From: Methylobacter sp.
GTDB taxonomy: Bacteria; Pseudomonadota; Gammaproteobacteria; Methylococcales; Methylomonadaceae
Assembly: GCF_023227905.1 (NCBI RefSeq)
Contig: NZ_JALOCF010000008.1
Span: 48,061-112,060, forward strand
Reading direction: 5' to 3'
DNA: 64,000 nucleotides
Both the position numbers and the translations under genes were made by a program. The notes beneath the pieces were generated by a model that was given only the letters and a program-made list of their open reading frames with translations, was not told where the DNA came from and searched no databases. Positions 35,460-42,950 of the stretch are shown one piece after another (positions within the stretch are counted from its first letter, which is position 1; the number at the start of each line of letters is the position of its first letter).

Positions 35460-35654
35460 ACACTTATGGTTCCATCCTTGTTTGGGAGGCATCTTTAGTA
35501 CCGTTCCTACAGGATAGTAACTGTGTGGCGCTATGGCGGGGAATCGGTCAGCATTAAGAAATTTTATTTCTCCCCAGCGCGTCTCATCGCCAAGCTGCCT
35601 TAATGCAATCCCCATTACGCTTTCACCGGGGGTTGTGGTATATGTTTCAGTCAT
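35454..35654 (-). CDS. Cassette 4: LysM-domain protein encoded against the array direction
   Basis: A 66-residue protein that is essentially one LysM-like domain: TYTTTPGESVMGIALRQLG, WGEIKFLNADRF and PVGTVLKMP follow the Y-x-V-x-x-G-D/E-S/T ... W-x-x-I-x-x-x-N ... P-x-G-x-x-L-x-P pattern. There is no signal peptide; similar short LysM proteins occur as phage tail components (gpX-like). Its stop codon TAA lies inside the R' box of the upstream attC. Being on the minus strand it cannot be read from Pc and would need its own promoter. Confidence 0.65.
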   Translation of the reverse strand: MTETYTTTPGESVMGIALRQLGDETRWGEIKFLNADRFPAIAPHSYYPVGTVLKMPPKQGWNHKCA

Positions 35655-35666
35655 GTATAACTCTTA

Positions 35667-35740
35667 GTTTAACGCGACGGCGTTCAGCGTCGCGGTGCTG
35701 TCAAAAATTAGTGTCGCCGCGCTTTAACACGGCGTTAGGT
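35667..35740 (+). repeat. attC of cassette 4 (foreign type)
   Basis: R'' GTTTAAC at 35667-35673 and R' GTTAGGT at 35734-35740, 74 bases. GCGACGGCGTTCAGCGTCGC and GTCGCCGCGCTTTAACACGGC form the arms. Unlike the resident 89-base family. Confidence 0.85.
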
Positions 35741-35745
35741 GTTTC

Positions 35746-36099
35746 ATGCGAGCTTTCCTAGCCATTTTCACCGCTCTGTTTCCCATGCTTGTACACGCTG
35801 AGGTTATGGACAAAGAGCCATCACTTTTTGCTGTATTACTTTTGGGATTGTTTGGTGGACTTCTGGCGTTTTTGGCCGCGCACCTCAAACCTTGGCTCTT
35901 GTTAGTTTTGTTGCCGGTGGTAGGTGCGTTTATCTATCTCCAACTCACAGAGCTAATGGATCCGTATGTTGGCCCAGCTATCGCAGCAGAGGCAGGCCGT
36001 TTATATATTGTTATTTCTTGGGCTGCACCGGTTTTAGTTTTTGCTGGCTGTAGCGCTGGGTTTGTTTGGAGGCGTCGCAATGTCAAAGTCAACACCTAA
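35746..36099 (+). CDS. Cassette 5: small membrane protein of unknown function
   Basis: A 117-residue protein with a possible signal peptide (MRAFLAIFTALFPMLVHA) followed by three more hydrophobic segments (about 26-44, 50-67 and 84-107) and a basic end (RRRNVKVNT). No family recognised. It starts 12 bases after the crossover point and its stop overlaps the next attC. Confidence 0.6.
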   Translation: MRAFLAIFTALFPMLVHAEVMDKEPSLFAVLLLGLFGGLLAFLAAHLKPWLLLVLLPVVGAFIYLQLTELMDPYVGPAIAAEAGRLYIVISWAAPVLVFAGCSAGFVWRRRNVKVNT

Positions 36100-36182
36100 C
36101 ATGGCGCTCAACCGGAGCGCGGTTACAATGCGGTTTTATATTTCAGCTTTCCGTGCCGCGCCCGGTTAGCTCTACGTTAGAA
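36094..36182 (+). repeat. attC of cassette 5 (resident family)
   Basis: R'' ACCTAAC at 36094-36100 and R' GTTAGAA at 36176-36182, 89 bases, differing from the attC at 32834 at only a few positions. Confidence 0.92.
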
Positions 36183-36186
36183 AAAC

Positions 36187-36597
36187 ATGCGACGTGTCTT
36201 GCTTATAGCTATTTTTTTATTTGCCACCAGTGCCGTTGGGTTTGATAGGCAGCACTGGATACAAGTAGCTGGGGGCTCCTGGGAACCCGACGACACGATA
36301 CTTACCAAAGCAGATGCAAAGTTGAAGCACAAGTTTCAGTCGCATGTCCGATACGTTGGGCCTGGCGACCGTTGGGAGGACTACACGTTTCAATATCAGG
36401 GAAGCAGACTGCCGACAGGTCAGAAAATTATTGACATAAATGCCTTCTGCTCGAATATTCCGGAAGAATGGCTCGCCCATTTTAAGCTCACAAGCGAATG
36501 GGTTCGCATATTCGGCGGTGGCGGTTGCCTATTTCGCGCGTACTACGATTCAACGACCGACAAGATATTCGATTTAAGGGTTAATGCGCCAAAATAG
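36187..36597 (+). CDS. Cassette 6: exported protein of unknown function
   Basis: A 136-residue protein with an N-terminal signal peptide (MRRVLLIAIFLFATSAVG) and a soluble, aromatic-rich body with two cysteines (FCSNIPEEW and GGGCLFRAYY) that could form a disulfide in the periplasm. No family recognised. It starts 5 bases after the R' box. It is followed by a 60-base gap and a foreign attC. Confidence 0.6.
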   Translation: MRRVLLIAIFLFATSAVGFDRQHWIQVAGGSWEPDDTILTKADAKLKHKFQSHVRYVGPGDRWEDYTFQYQGSRLPTGQKIIDINAFCSNIPEEWLAHFKLTSEWVRIFGGGGCLFRAYYDSTTDKIFDLRVNAPK

Positions 36598-36660
36598 CGG
36601 ATTGTTTGTAGTGAGATGCGAACCCCAACATATCGAACCCGCCGATGTTGGCCTTTTTTC

Positions 36661-36783
36661 ATCTAACAAATCGGTCAAAGGGACGCGCCGCCCGTTGGCG
36701 GTTTTGAAGTTTGGTTTTTTATCAAGGTACGGTGGCTTCGCTTAAGCTTAGTGAGCGGCGCGCCCCTTACCGTAACGTTGGGC
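36661..36783 (+). repeat. attC of cassette 6 (foreign type, 123 bases)
   Basis: R'' ATCTAAC at 36661-36667 and R' GTTGGGC at 36777-36783. Arms include AAAGGGACGCGCCGC and GCGGCGCGCCCCTTAC. Longer than the other sites in the array. Confidence 0.85.
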
Positions 36784-36788
36784 CTCTC

Positions 36789-37340
36789 ATGTATAAGCTC
36801 GCACATCAATCCGGAGAAGAATGGCTTCCGCATTCCTACGCCCCCATATTTTCGACCGAAATTACTTCGGCGCAAACAAAACGGCTTGTTGCCGCTGTTC
36901 CTGGAGGTGATGTCTCCGTATTGCTCAAGCTCATCGAATGTCTCACGCCACCATTCTTTGTTCTTTACGTCTTGCACACTCCGCGCGGCGAAGGCAATCC
37001 CGGCCGTTATCAAAGTCCTTCTCTTGATCTTGGCGAACTTCGCACATTTCTTTCTCGTTTCGCGCCTTTCTTCGCCGGAGACGCACGCTTCGATCTTTGG
37101 GTTCATTCGCCGAGCACCAACGGCACGATTGTCTGGGATCGCCATAACCTCATTTACGGTTACGGCCCACTTGAATGCTTCAATCAAGCTCTCCACAGCC
37201 TTGGTTTCTCCGAAGGGGCACCTACCATTCCCAAACCACACATGCACCACTATCGCCAAGAGCTAGATGCAGAGGCTACGGCCATCCTGTCGGCATTTTC
37301 ATGGCAGTATTCTCCTCTGCATTCCGAGGACGAACAGTGA
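36789..37340 (+). CDS. Cassette 7: protein of unknown function
   Basis: The start is set at ATG 36789, six bases after the attC; the frame is open upstream but inside the attC palindrome. The 183-residue soluble protein has recognisable local features only: FFVLYVLHTPRGEGNPGRYQS, FDLWVHSPSTNGTIVWDRHNLIYGYGPLE (rich in aromatics) and a His-containing HMHHYRQELD near the end. Its appearance (single alpha/beta domain, no membrane segment) is like many integron-only hypotheticals. No function can be assigned. Confidence 0.65.
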   Translation: MYKLAHQSGEEWLPHSYAPIFSTEITSAQTKRLVAAVPGGDVSVLLKLIECLTPPFFVLYVLHTPRGEGNPGRYQSPSLDLGELRTFLSRFAPFFAGDARFDLWVHSPSTNGTIVWDRHNLIYGYGPLECFNQALHSLGFSEGAPTIPKPHMHHYRQELDAEATAILSAFSWQYSPLHSEDEQ

Positions 37341-37347
37341 CCCCGAG

Positions 37348-37416
37348 GCCCAACCCATCATTCAACACGGACTGGCGCGATAAAGCCGCGCCAGCCGGTT
37401 AATTCAGGCGTTAGAG
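37348..37416 (+). repeat. attC of cassette 7 (foreign, short classical type)
   Basis: R'' GCCCAAC at 37348-37354 and R' GTTAGAG at 37410-37416, 69 bases, with GGCGCG/CGCGCC inner arms; it resembles the short attC sites of mobile-integron cassettes. Confidence 0.85.
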
Positions 37417-37426
37417 GTCTGCTCGC

Positions 37427-37672
37427 ATGAAGATTTACGGTTACGCGGATGAAGGGCTGGAGCCAGCAGAAACGAAGCCATCTGAATTGGCTGAAATAAC
37501 TCTTGTCGCAAACCCGAGCGAGCTGCGTCTTATCGCTCAGTTTTTGGAGAACTCTGCTCGCGGTATGGAAGAGCGAGGAAAGCAATGGGAACACGAGCAT
37601 CTTTCAGACAAATACCGACAATTCGAGGACTTACCGCATTTTGTTGTTTTCAATCCGGAGGCAGAGCTTTGA
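37427..37672 (+). CDS. Cassette 8: Imm32-like small protein
   Basis: An 81-residue acidic protein. EITLVANPSELRLIAQFLENSARGMEE followed by WEHEHLSDKY and PHFVVFNPE resembles proteins annotated as Imm32 immunity family, which are frequent in integron cassettes. No toxin gene is next to it, so the immunity role cannot be supported from context. It starts 10 bases after the R' box and is the last cassette. Confidence 0.6.
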   Translation: MKIYGYADEGLEPAETKPSELAEITLVANPSELRLIAQFLENSARGMEERGKQWEHEHLSDKYRQFEDLPHFVVFNPEAEL

Positions 37673-37673
37673 C

Positions 37674-37726
37674 CTCTAACATTGCGCTCAACCGGAGCGC
37701 GGTTATAATGCGGTTTTGTTTTTTCA
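37674..37726 (+). repeat. Truncated attC of cassette 8 (resident family)
   Basis: CTCTAACATTGCGCTCAACCG through GCGGTTTTGTTTTTTCA matches the first half of the resident attC; the second half with the R' box is missing and the sequence turns into chromosomal repeats. Confidence 0.85.
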
Positions 37727-38133
37727 ACGCTGTAAGGTGGATCATGCGTAACGCTGTAAGCTGGATAACTGTAGGGTGGATTCGCCGTTAGGCAATCCAC
37801 CATGATCGGAGCCGGGTAGGGTACGCATCGCGTACCATTTCCAGACCGTTCCGCCATTAAAATGCCCAGAAGGTACGCGATGCGTACCCTACCCATGACT
37901 CGCTGTGATCTAATCTGATCCTTGTTTGAATTTTTTAAGCAAGGATTTTTTATGCCCGACATTAAGTCTTGTAGGGTGGGCACATGCTGTTCGTGCCCAC
38001 ACCGGATGATGCAGATTATGTGGTGGGCAAAAAAAGCGTTGCCCATCCTGCAAGGCTCTAATTCCAATGAAAATACATGTAAGGTATTGTTTCATCTTTA
38101 AAATAGATCTACACCCGTTAATGACTGTATTAT
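37727..38133. repeat. Cluster of palindromic repeats downstream of the integron
   Basis: No gene. Contains two ACGCTGTAAG(G/C)TGGAT direct copies, a GGTGGATT/AATCCACC hairpin (37775-37801), a long GTACGCATCGCGTACC palindrome unit (37814-37950) and a GTGGGCA/TGCCCAC hairpin near 37976-38000 with a second half at 38021-38050. These are dispersed intergenic elements rather than protein-coding DNA. Confidence 0.8.
37814..37950. repeat. Dispersed palindrome unit, copy 1
   Basis: Perfect 23-base arms at 37814-37836 and 37872-37894 (GGGTAGGGTACGCATCGCG...), then ATGACTCGCTGTGATC and a small ATCCTTG/CAAGGAT hairpin with a T-run at 37918-37950. The same order recurs at 38771-38903. Confidence 0.88.
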
Positions 38134-38625
38134 CTATTTGACGCTAGCTCGGGCGCCGGCATCGGAATCGACCGTGCCTGCTATACGGTTTAGCAAGTTG
38201 GTTTGTTGTGATCTTCTATCGGCTTGAGTTAAATCGATCATACCTTTAAGGTCTGAAAAACGTTTCTCAGCTTCTGTTAGGAGTTCTGCTGCTTTAACCG
38301 AATCGCCATCTTGTACAGCTGTTCGAGCTTTCTTCAGATAATCATTAGCACGGTTACGATTACGGTCGAGCTTATCATTAGCATTGATTTCTTTACTTAA
38401 CTTTAATGCCTCTTTGATATCTTCAATAACGACATCGCTACCGGCATTGTCATTCAGAGCTATCAAGGCTTTAGTGACTTGACCGGCAGTCGCATCAATT
38501 CCTTCACTTGGAGTCATTCTGTTATACATACATGCCATACCCAAACAGATTTCAGCATTAGCCGAAAAAGATCCTAAAGAGAGTGCCAATGTAGTTGCTA
38601 CGACTGCGGTTTTTAATAATTTCAT
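38134..38625 (-). CDS. Exported helical protein of unknown function
   Basis: A 163-residue protein with a clear signal peptide (MKLLKTAVVATTLALSLGSFSANA) and an AAGGA ribosome site. The mature part has a CLGMAC pair of cysteines and then is almost wholly helical and charged (IEDIKEALKLSKEINANDKLDRNRNRANDYLKKARTAV, EAEKRFSDLK), like small periplasmic helical-bundle proteins. No family recognised. The gene is enclosed by two direct copies of a palindromic repeat (37814-37950 and 38771-38903). Confidence 0.75.
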   Translation of the reverse strand: MKLLKTAVVATTLALSLGSFSANAEICLGMACMYNRMTPSEGIDATAGQVTKALIALNDNAGSDVVIEDIKEALKLSKEINANDKLDRNRNRANDYLKKARTAVQDGDSVKAAELLTEAEKRFSDLKGMIDLTQADRRSQQTNLLNRIAGTVDSDAGARASVK

Positions 38626-39089
38626 GTAAGGTAATCCTTGTTATAGTTATTTTTATTAGGTCTGTAACCTCTTAGATATTAAGGAATTTAATTGGTTACA
38701 TGGTTAATGTGAGCTTTGTCATAGCGCTTGTCAATATTAAATGGCTTAACTCGATTCCAGGCATTCAGCCGGGTACGCATCGCGTACCATTTTCAGACCG
38801 TTCCGCCAATAAAATACCCAAAAGGTACGCGGTGCGTACCCTAACCATGACTCGCTGTGATCTAATCTGATCCCCGCTTGGATTTCCAAGCGGGGATTTT
38901 TTATATTCGATCGATAATTGGGTGGCGGATTAGATAGATCTGGTTAAAAACCGCTTTGTTGCCGGCAAGCCCGGTAGGGGCGCATCGCGCCCCTTTTCGG
39001 TGTCCAACAGTGCCGAAAATTTTGATGTTCGAATAATGGCTTGGCATTCGTAAATGGTGCGCGGTGCGCACCCTACTTCGCTCTCGTTG
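38626..39089. repeat. Repeat-rich gap before the slipin gene
   Basis: No gene. The upstream region of the 38134 gene is AT-rich to about 38755, then the second palindrome unit (38771-38903) and a third, divergent one: TAGGGGCGCATCGCGCCCC at 38975-38994 with GGTGCGCGGTGCGCACCC at 39056-39073. Confidence 0.75.
38771..38903. repeat. Dispersed palindrome unit, copy 2
   Basis: Arms at 38771-38788 and 38824-38841 with the same 35-base loop wording as copy 1 (CAGACCGTTCCGCCA), the same ATGACTCGCTGTGATC spacer, then a 12-base hairpin ATCCCCGCTTGG/CCAAGCGGGGAT with a T-run, a good terminator shape. Same orientation as copy 1. Confidence 0.88.
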
Positions 39090-39824
39090 TTATTGCTTTA
39101 AATTTTTCAATAGCTCCAGTGGAAACACGATAGTAGAAGATTTGTCGCCGGCAATTTCGGTTAATGTTTGCATATATCTCAGCTGAATCGCTTCGGGTTG
39201 TTCCGACAGTATTTTTGCCGCTTGCAATAATTTCTCGGCAGCCTGCATTTCCCCTTCCGCATGAATGACTTTAGCGCGCCGGGTACGCTCGGCTTCCGCC
39301 TGTTTGGCAATGGCTCTGACCATGCTTTCGTCCAGATCGACGTGTTTGATTTCAACATTCGACACTTTAATTCCCCAGGCATCGGTTTGCTGATCCAGAC
39401 TGGTTTGAATGTCGATATTGAGGCGCTCACGTTCTGCCAGCATTTCATCCAGTTCATGCTGTCCCAATACCGAACGCAAGGTCGTTTGTGCCAGCTGGCT
39501 GGTGGCTTCGTAGAATTTTTCCACTTGTATGATCGCCTTCTCCGGTTCTATCACACGAAAATAGACGACGGCGTTGACTTTAACGGAAACGTTGTCGCGG
39601 GAAATCACATCTTGTGTCGGCACATCCATCACGACGGTTCTTAAATCAACCCGTTCCATTTGTTGAATCAGCGGAATCAAAATGATTAACCCCGGCCCCT
39701 TTACCTTGTAGAAACGGCCGAGCATAAAAATAACGCCGCGCTCATATTCTCTGAGTATTTTGAACGCACTGATCAGCAGTAACAGCACGATACTGATGAG
39801 GATGAAAAAGAAATTTGTAACCAT
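39090..39824 (-). CDS. SPFH/stomatin-family protein (slipin)
   Basis: ATG 39824 is preferred to the GTG at 39827 because of its GGAG spacing. The product is about 244 residues: one N-terminal membrane helix (FFFILISIVLLLLISAFKIL), then the SPFH domain (REYERGVIFMLGRFYKVKGPGL, DLRTVVMDVPTQDVISRDNVSV, TTLRSVLGQHELDEML) and a C-terminal coiled coil (RAIAKQAEAERTRRAKVIHA). It is the partner of the membrane protease encoded just upstream; its start overlaps that gene's stop. Such pairs organise membrane microdomains and protein quality control. Confidence 0.93.
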   Translation of the reverse strand: MVTNFFFILISIVLLLLISAFKILREYERGVIFMLGRFYKVKGPGLIILIPLIQQMERVDLRTVVMDVPTQDVISRDNVSVKVNAVVYFRVIEPEKAIIQVEKFYEATSQLAQTTLRSVLGQHELDEMLAERERLNIDIQTSLDQQTDAWGIKVSNVEIKHVDLDESMVRAIAKQAEAERTRRAKVIHAEGEMQAAEKLLQAAKILSEQPEAIQLRYMQTLTEIAGDKSSTIVFPLELLKNLKQ

Positions 39825-41212
39825 CACTCGTTCTCCTGTGTTTGGATAGGTATAACCTGTAAAAGCAGGCCATCGATAGCGGTCACCCTGACTTTTTCAT
39901 TTTTGCGCAAGGGCTGGTCACAGGATGCCCGCCAGTTTTCACTATGAATACGAACCATCCCTGTTCCGGTAAAATCATCTATCACCTCGCCTACCAGGCC
40001 CATCATTTCTTCCTTACCGCTGACAATCGGTTTATGTCTTGATTTTAATATCAGGCCGATAGCGATGATAAAAAAGACGGCGCTGCTCAAGGCAAAACCA
40101 GCGATTAGGCCCAGATTTATCCCGAACCCCGGTACATCGGTATTCATCAATATGATCGAGCCAATGACAAAAGCAGCAATGCCGCCCAGTCCGAGAATTC
40201 CGAAACTGGTCACAAAAGCTTCGGCAATCATCAGGGCGATCCCCAACAGGATCAGGCCCATGCCGGCATAATTGACCGGCAACAGCTGAAATGCGTACAA
40301 AGCCAGCACCAAACAAATACTCCCTATAGTGCCGGGAACAATGCTGCCCGGATTGGAGAATTCAAACACCAGCCCATAAATGCCGACCATCAGCAAAATG
40401 TAGGCTATGCTGGGATTGGTAATGACGGCCAGAAACCGGCTTCGCCAGTCCGGCTGAATGCTTACTATTTCGGCCTGCGCGGTATTTAACAGGATCTCCT
40501 TGCCGGAAACGTTGACTTTCCGGCCCTGCAATGACGTAAGCAAACCCGTTACATCTACGGCCACAATATCAATTACGTTCAGTTTTAGCGCTTCAGCAGC
40601 AGAAAGACTGGCTGCTTCACGCACCGCCTTTTCCGCCCATTGTTCGTTTCTGCCGTGCATTTTTGCCAAACCGCGAATATAAGCGGCAGAGTCATTGACC
40701 ATTTTCTGAGTCATTGAATCAGGGAACGGTTTGGCTTTATCGCCATTCTTATCGGTCTTGTCTTTGTCGTCATCAACGTCGCCAAAACCACCGAATTGCA
40801 CAGGCGTTGCCGCCCCCAGATTGGTTGCCGGCGCCATTGCGGCTATATGGCTGGCAAGGAGGATATAGGTCCCGGCGCTGGCGGCGCGCGCACCGCCGGG
40901 AGCTACATAGCTGATCACCGGTATGGGAGAGGCAATGATTTGTTTGATTATCCGGCGCATGGAAATATCCAGGCCTCCTGGCGTATCCATGCGAATCAGT
41001 ACGGCCACGGCCCCACTGTCAACCGCCTTTTGCAGATTGCGTTCTATATAATCGGTTGTCGCCGGGCCGATAACATCGTTAATTTCAAGTTGTATGATTA
41101 CCGACGTTTGGACGGGGTGACTATCCTTTTTCCCGGCATAAGCAGCTGTCACGACAGTCAGAAAAACCAGAAAAACAAACCGAATGTTCCGTATAATCAT
41201 GGTCTTATCCAC
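39824..41212 (-). CDS. NfeD-type membrane-bound serine protease (ClpP class)
   Basis: A 462-residue long-form NfeD. A signal segment (IRFVFLVFLTVVTAAYA) is followed by a ClpP-like protease: DTPGGLDISMRRIIKQI and PGGARAASAGTYILLAS, which carries the catalytic Ser; the general-base Lys should lie near AVREAASLSAAEALKLNVID. Four to five membrane helices (about 275-395) and a soluble OB-fold NfeD domain (LVGEVIDDFTGTGMVRIHSENWRA) complete it. It cleaves stomatin-family proteins in characterised archaeal relatives. A shorter start at 41200 is possible. Confidence 0.93.
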   Translation of the reverse strand: MDKTMIIRNIRFVFLVFLTVVTAAYAGKKDSHPVQTSVIIQLEINDVIGPATTDYIERNLQKAVDSGAVAVLIRMDTPGGLDISMRRIIKQIIASPIPVISYVAPGGARAASAGTYILLASHIAAMAPATNLGAATPVQFGGFGDVDDDKDKTDKNGDKAKPFPDSMTQKMVNDSAAYIRGLAKMHGRNEQWAEKAVREAASLSAAEALKLNVIDIVAVDVTGLLTSLQGRKVNVSGKEILLNTAQAEIVSIQPDWRSRFLAVITNPSIAYILLMVGIYGLVFEFSNPGSIVPGTIGSICLVLALYAFQLLPVNYAGMGLILLGIALMIAEAFVTSFGILGLGGIAAFVIGSIILMNTDVPGFGINLGLIAGFALSSAVFFIIAIGLILKSRHKPIVSGKEEMMGLVGEVIDDFTGTGMVRIHSENWRASCDQPLRKNEKVRVTAIDGLLLQVIPIQTQENE

Positions 41213-41391
41213 TCATTTGATATGCAGATGGTTTCAGTCTACTCCTAAGCGATATGTGCAGCAATGATTGAAAACCCGCTGTATTGGCAGCCGGTCAACT
41301 TTTAAGTTATCCCGGCCAAGACTTGTCGTATTTTGACGCCAATTCAGGCGATAATGCCGCGCTGTAAGACGTATTTTCAAATTAAGGAATA

Positions 41392-41934
41392 ATGGTTATG
41401 AAATCCAGAGATAGACGGCGAGGGTTGGTAGTAGTCAATACCGGTTCGGGCAAGGGTAAATCTTCCAGCGCTTTGGGCATGGTGTTCCGTGCCGCAGGCT
41501 GGGATATGAAGGTGTGCGTCATTCAATACATCAAGGGGCAATGGCAAACCGGCGAGCAAAAAGCCGCCGAACGTTTTGATAATATCGAATGGCATGCGTT
41601 GGGCGACGGCTTTACCTGGGACACTAAAAATCCCGAGCAGGATGTTAAAACCAGCCGGGAAATTTGGGAGTTCAGCAAGGCCAAGATTCTGTCCGGAGAA
41701 TTCGATGTGGTGTTGCTGGACGAGATCAATTATTGCTGCGGCTATAACTGGATTTCCGGCCAGGAAATAGCCGACTTCATCCGCAATGAAAAACCGGCCT
41801 GGATGCATTTAATCCTGACCGGCCGCAATGCGGCGCCCGAAGTGATAGACGTGGCCGATACCGTAACCGAGATGACTAAAATAAAACACGCTTACGAGCA
41901 GGGGATCAAGGCTGAACAGGGTATAGAATTTTAA
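41392..41934 (+). CDS. cobO: Cob(I)yrinic acid a,c-diamide adenosyltransferase
   Basis: A 180-residue P-loop enzyme that adds the adenosyl group to the cobalt of corrinoids. The nucleotide loop is NTGSGKGKSSSALGM, and LLDEINYCCGYNWI and HLILTGRNAAPEVIDVADTVTEM are family signatures. It is shorter at the N-terminus than E. coli BtuR (196). ATG 41398 is an alternative start. No other cobalamin genes and no recognisable B12 riboswitch are nearby. Confidence 0.95.
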   Translation: MVMKSRDRRRGLVVVNTGSGKGKSSSALGMVFRAAGWDMKVCVIQYIKGQWQTGEQKAAERFDNIEWHALGDGFTWDTKNPEQDVKTSREIWEFSKAKILSGEFDVVLLDEINYCCGYNWISGQEIADFIRNEKPAWMHLILTGRNAAPEVIDVADTVTEMTKIKHAYEQGIKAEQGIEF

Positions 41935-41993
41935 GGTAAATACCCAGGGTAACCTGTAAAATGATGGGCAATTGTCACAATGAGGAGAAGAAA

Positions 41994-42365
41994 ATGTCTG
42001 AAGCGCAAAAAATCATGATGGCTGTTGCAGCTGTTTTTGTAATCGGCTTTGTTATGGTCGGCTTAAGTAAAGAAGATCAACCGGTTGAACAAGTAGAAGC
42101 CGCCGCAAAGATTAGAAACAATGTCGCAATGCAAACGATGGCGAGTGAGAAATGCCCGCCGAAAATTAAGGAAGTCACAGGAGAGCAAGTGTTTTTCCCG
42201 TCTGAAGTAGAGGGCGATAAGGAAACTTATGTCACTTTGAAGTGGGTGGGTGAGAAGGCTGACAGCGGCGGATTCAAAAACGCATCGTGCACTTTGCATG
42301 CAGCGCTGGGCGGAATCTCTGAACTGATTATCGATGATAAGGTCATCATAAAGAAAAAAATGTAG
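41994..42365 (+). CDS. Small membrane-anchored protein of unknown function
   Basis: The start is set at ATG 41994 after GAGGAG; an upstream in-frame Met adds 11 residues but ignores that site. The 123-residue product has one N-terminal membrane helix (MMAVAAVFVIGFVMVGL) and a small outside domain with two cysteines (EKCPPKIKEVTG and NASCTLHAALGGISEL) that could pair. I do not recognise a family. Confidence 0.65.
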   Translation: MSEAQKIMMAVAAVFVIGFVMVGLSKEDQPVEQVEAAAKIRNNVAMQTMASEKCPPKIKEVTGEQVFFPSEVEGDKETYVTLKWVGEKADSGGFKNASCTLHAALGGISELIIDDKVIIKKKM

Positions 42366-42517
42366 GTTAAATTCCGGTGGATCATCCGGCTTGCAGGCCA
42401 TTGGATTGATTCACCGGACAATATATCCGTTTGAGCAATTTCAAGACCAGACACTACAAGACTCACGCCCTTAACCTGCATTTATGTAGATAAGGCTAAA
42501 TAACAAAAATAATTTTT

Positions 42518-42853
42518 ATGACAAAGACAATGATTAAAGGAGTTTTAAAGACATGGAAAGAGGATCGGGGGTTTGGTTTTATTAGTCCGGATAATGGTGG
42601 AAAAGATATTTTTATCCATATCTCGGCGCTCAAAGGAACGAGCCGTCGTCCGGTAACAGGCGATGTTATCCATTACCAGGTTGCCAAAGATAATCGGGGT
42701 AAGTTTAAAGCGGTTAATGCGCATATTGAAGGCGTGGAAATTCTGGAGGGCAAAGCCCCGGGTCTGTTCCAAACCAGGAAAGGCATCATGCTGACAGCGC
42801 TGGCCATACTGGTTATTGTCGCGGTTGCCGCGGCTATCCATTTCGCGGCTTGA
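42518..42853 (+). CDS. Cold-shock-domain protein with C-terminal membrane helix
   Basis: A 111-residue protein. Residues 5-72 are a cold-shock OB fold with both RNA-binding motifs (DRGFGFISPD and KDIFIHISAL). Residues about 88-110 are one membrane helix (GIMLTALAILVIVAVAAAIHFAA). This is the front half of the common CSD-DUF1294 fusion, shortened after its first helix. It would place a nucleic-acid-binding domain at the inner membrane. Start could also be 12 bases downstream. Confidence 0.85.
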   Translation: MTKTMIKGVLKTWKEDRGFGFISPDNGGKDIFIHISALKGTSRRPVTGDVIHYQVAKDNRGKFKAVNAHIEGVEILEGKAPGLFQTRKGIMLTALAILVIVAVAAAIHFAA

Positions 42854-42874
42854 TCATTGCGGAAGTTTTTCTAC

Positions 42875-42906
42875 AAGCCTGGGCAACGATGTTGTTGCCC
42901 AGGCTT
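42875..42906. terminator. Hairpin after the cold-shock-domain gene
   Basis: Perfect 13-base arms, AAGCCTGGGCAAC and GTTGCCCAGGCTT, around a six-base loop. There is no T-run on either side, so it may act as an mRNA end or attenuator rather than an intrinsic terminator. Confidence 0.45.
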
Positions 42907-42950
42907 GTTGGTAAGCGGTTGAGTACAACGTCAAACGAGGTGTTGCGGCC

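Larger units (their letters stand above)
30237..37726. mobile_element. Chromosomal integron: intI, Pc, attI and eight-cassette array
   Basis: A tyrosine recombinase of the IntI type (minus strand) is followed, divergently, by attI and a run of plus-strand cassettes each ending in an imperfect palindrome that begins with an RYYYAAC-like R'' box and ends with GTTRRRY-like R' box. Order: HEPN-motif protein / membrane protein / [IS110 element] / membrane protein / LysM protein (reverse) / membrane protein / secreted protein / unknown / Imm32-like protein. Five attC sites are members of one 88-90 base family and three are unrelated, as expected for a resident chromosomal integron receiving outside cassettes. 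The last attC is truncated. Confidence 0.93.

Noticed and set aside
41213..41391. Cobalamin riboswitch in front of cobO
   Set aside because: The gap is 179 bases and shows no B12-box-like GCCACTG word.
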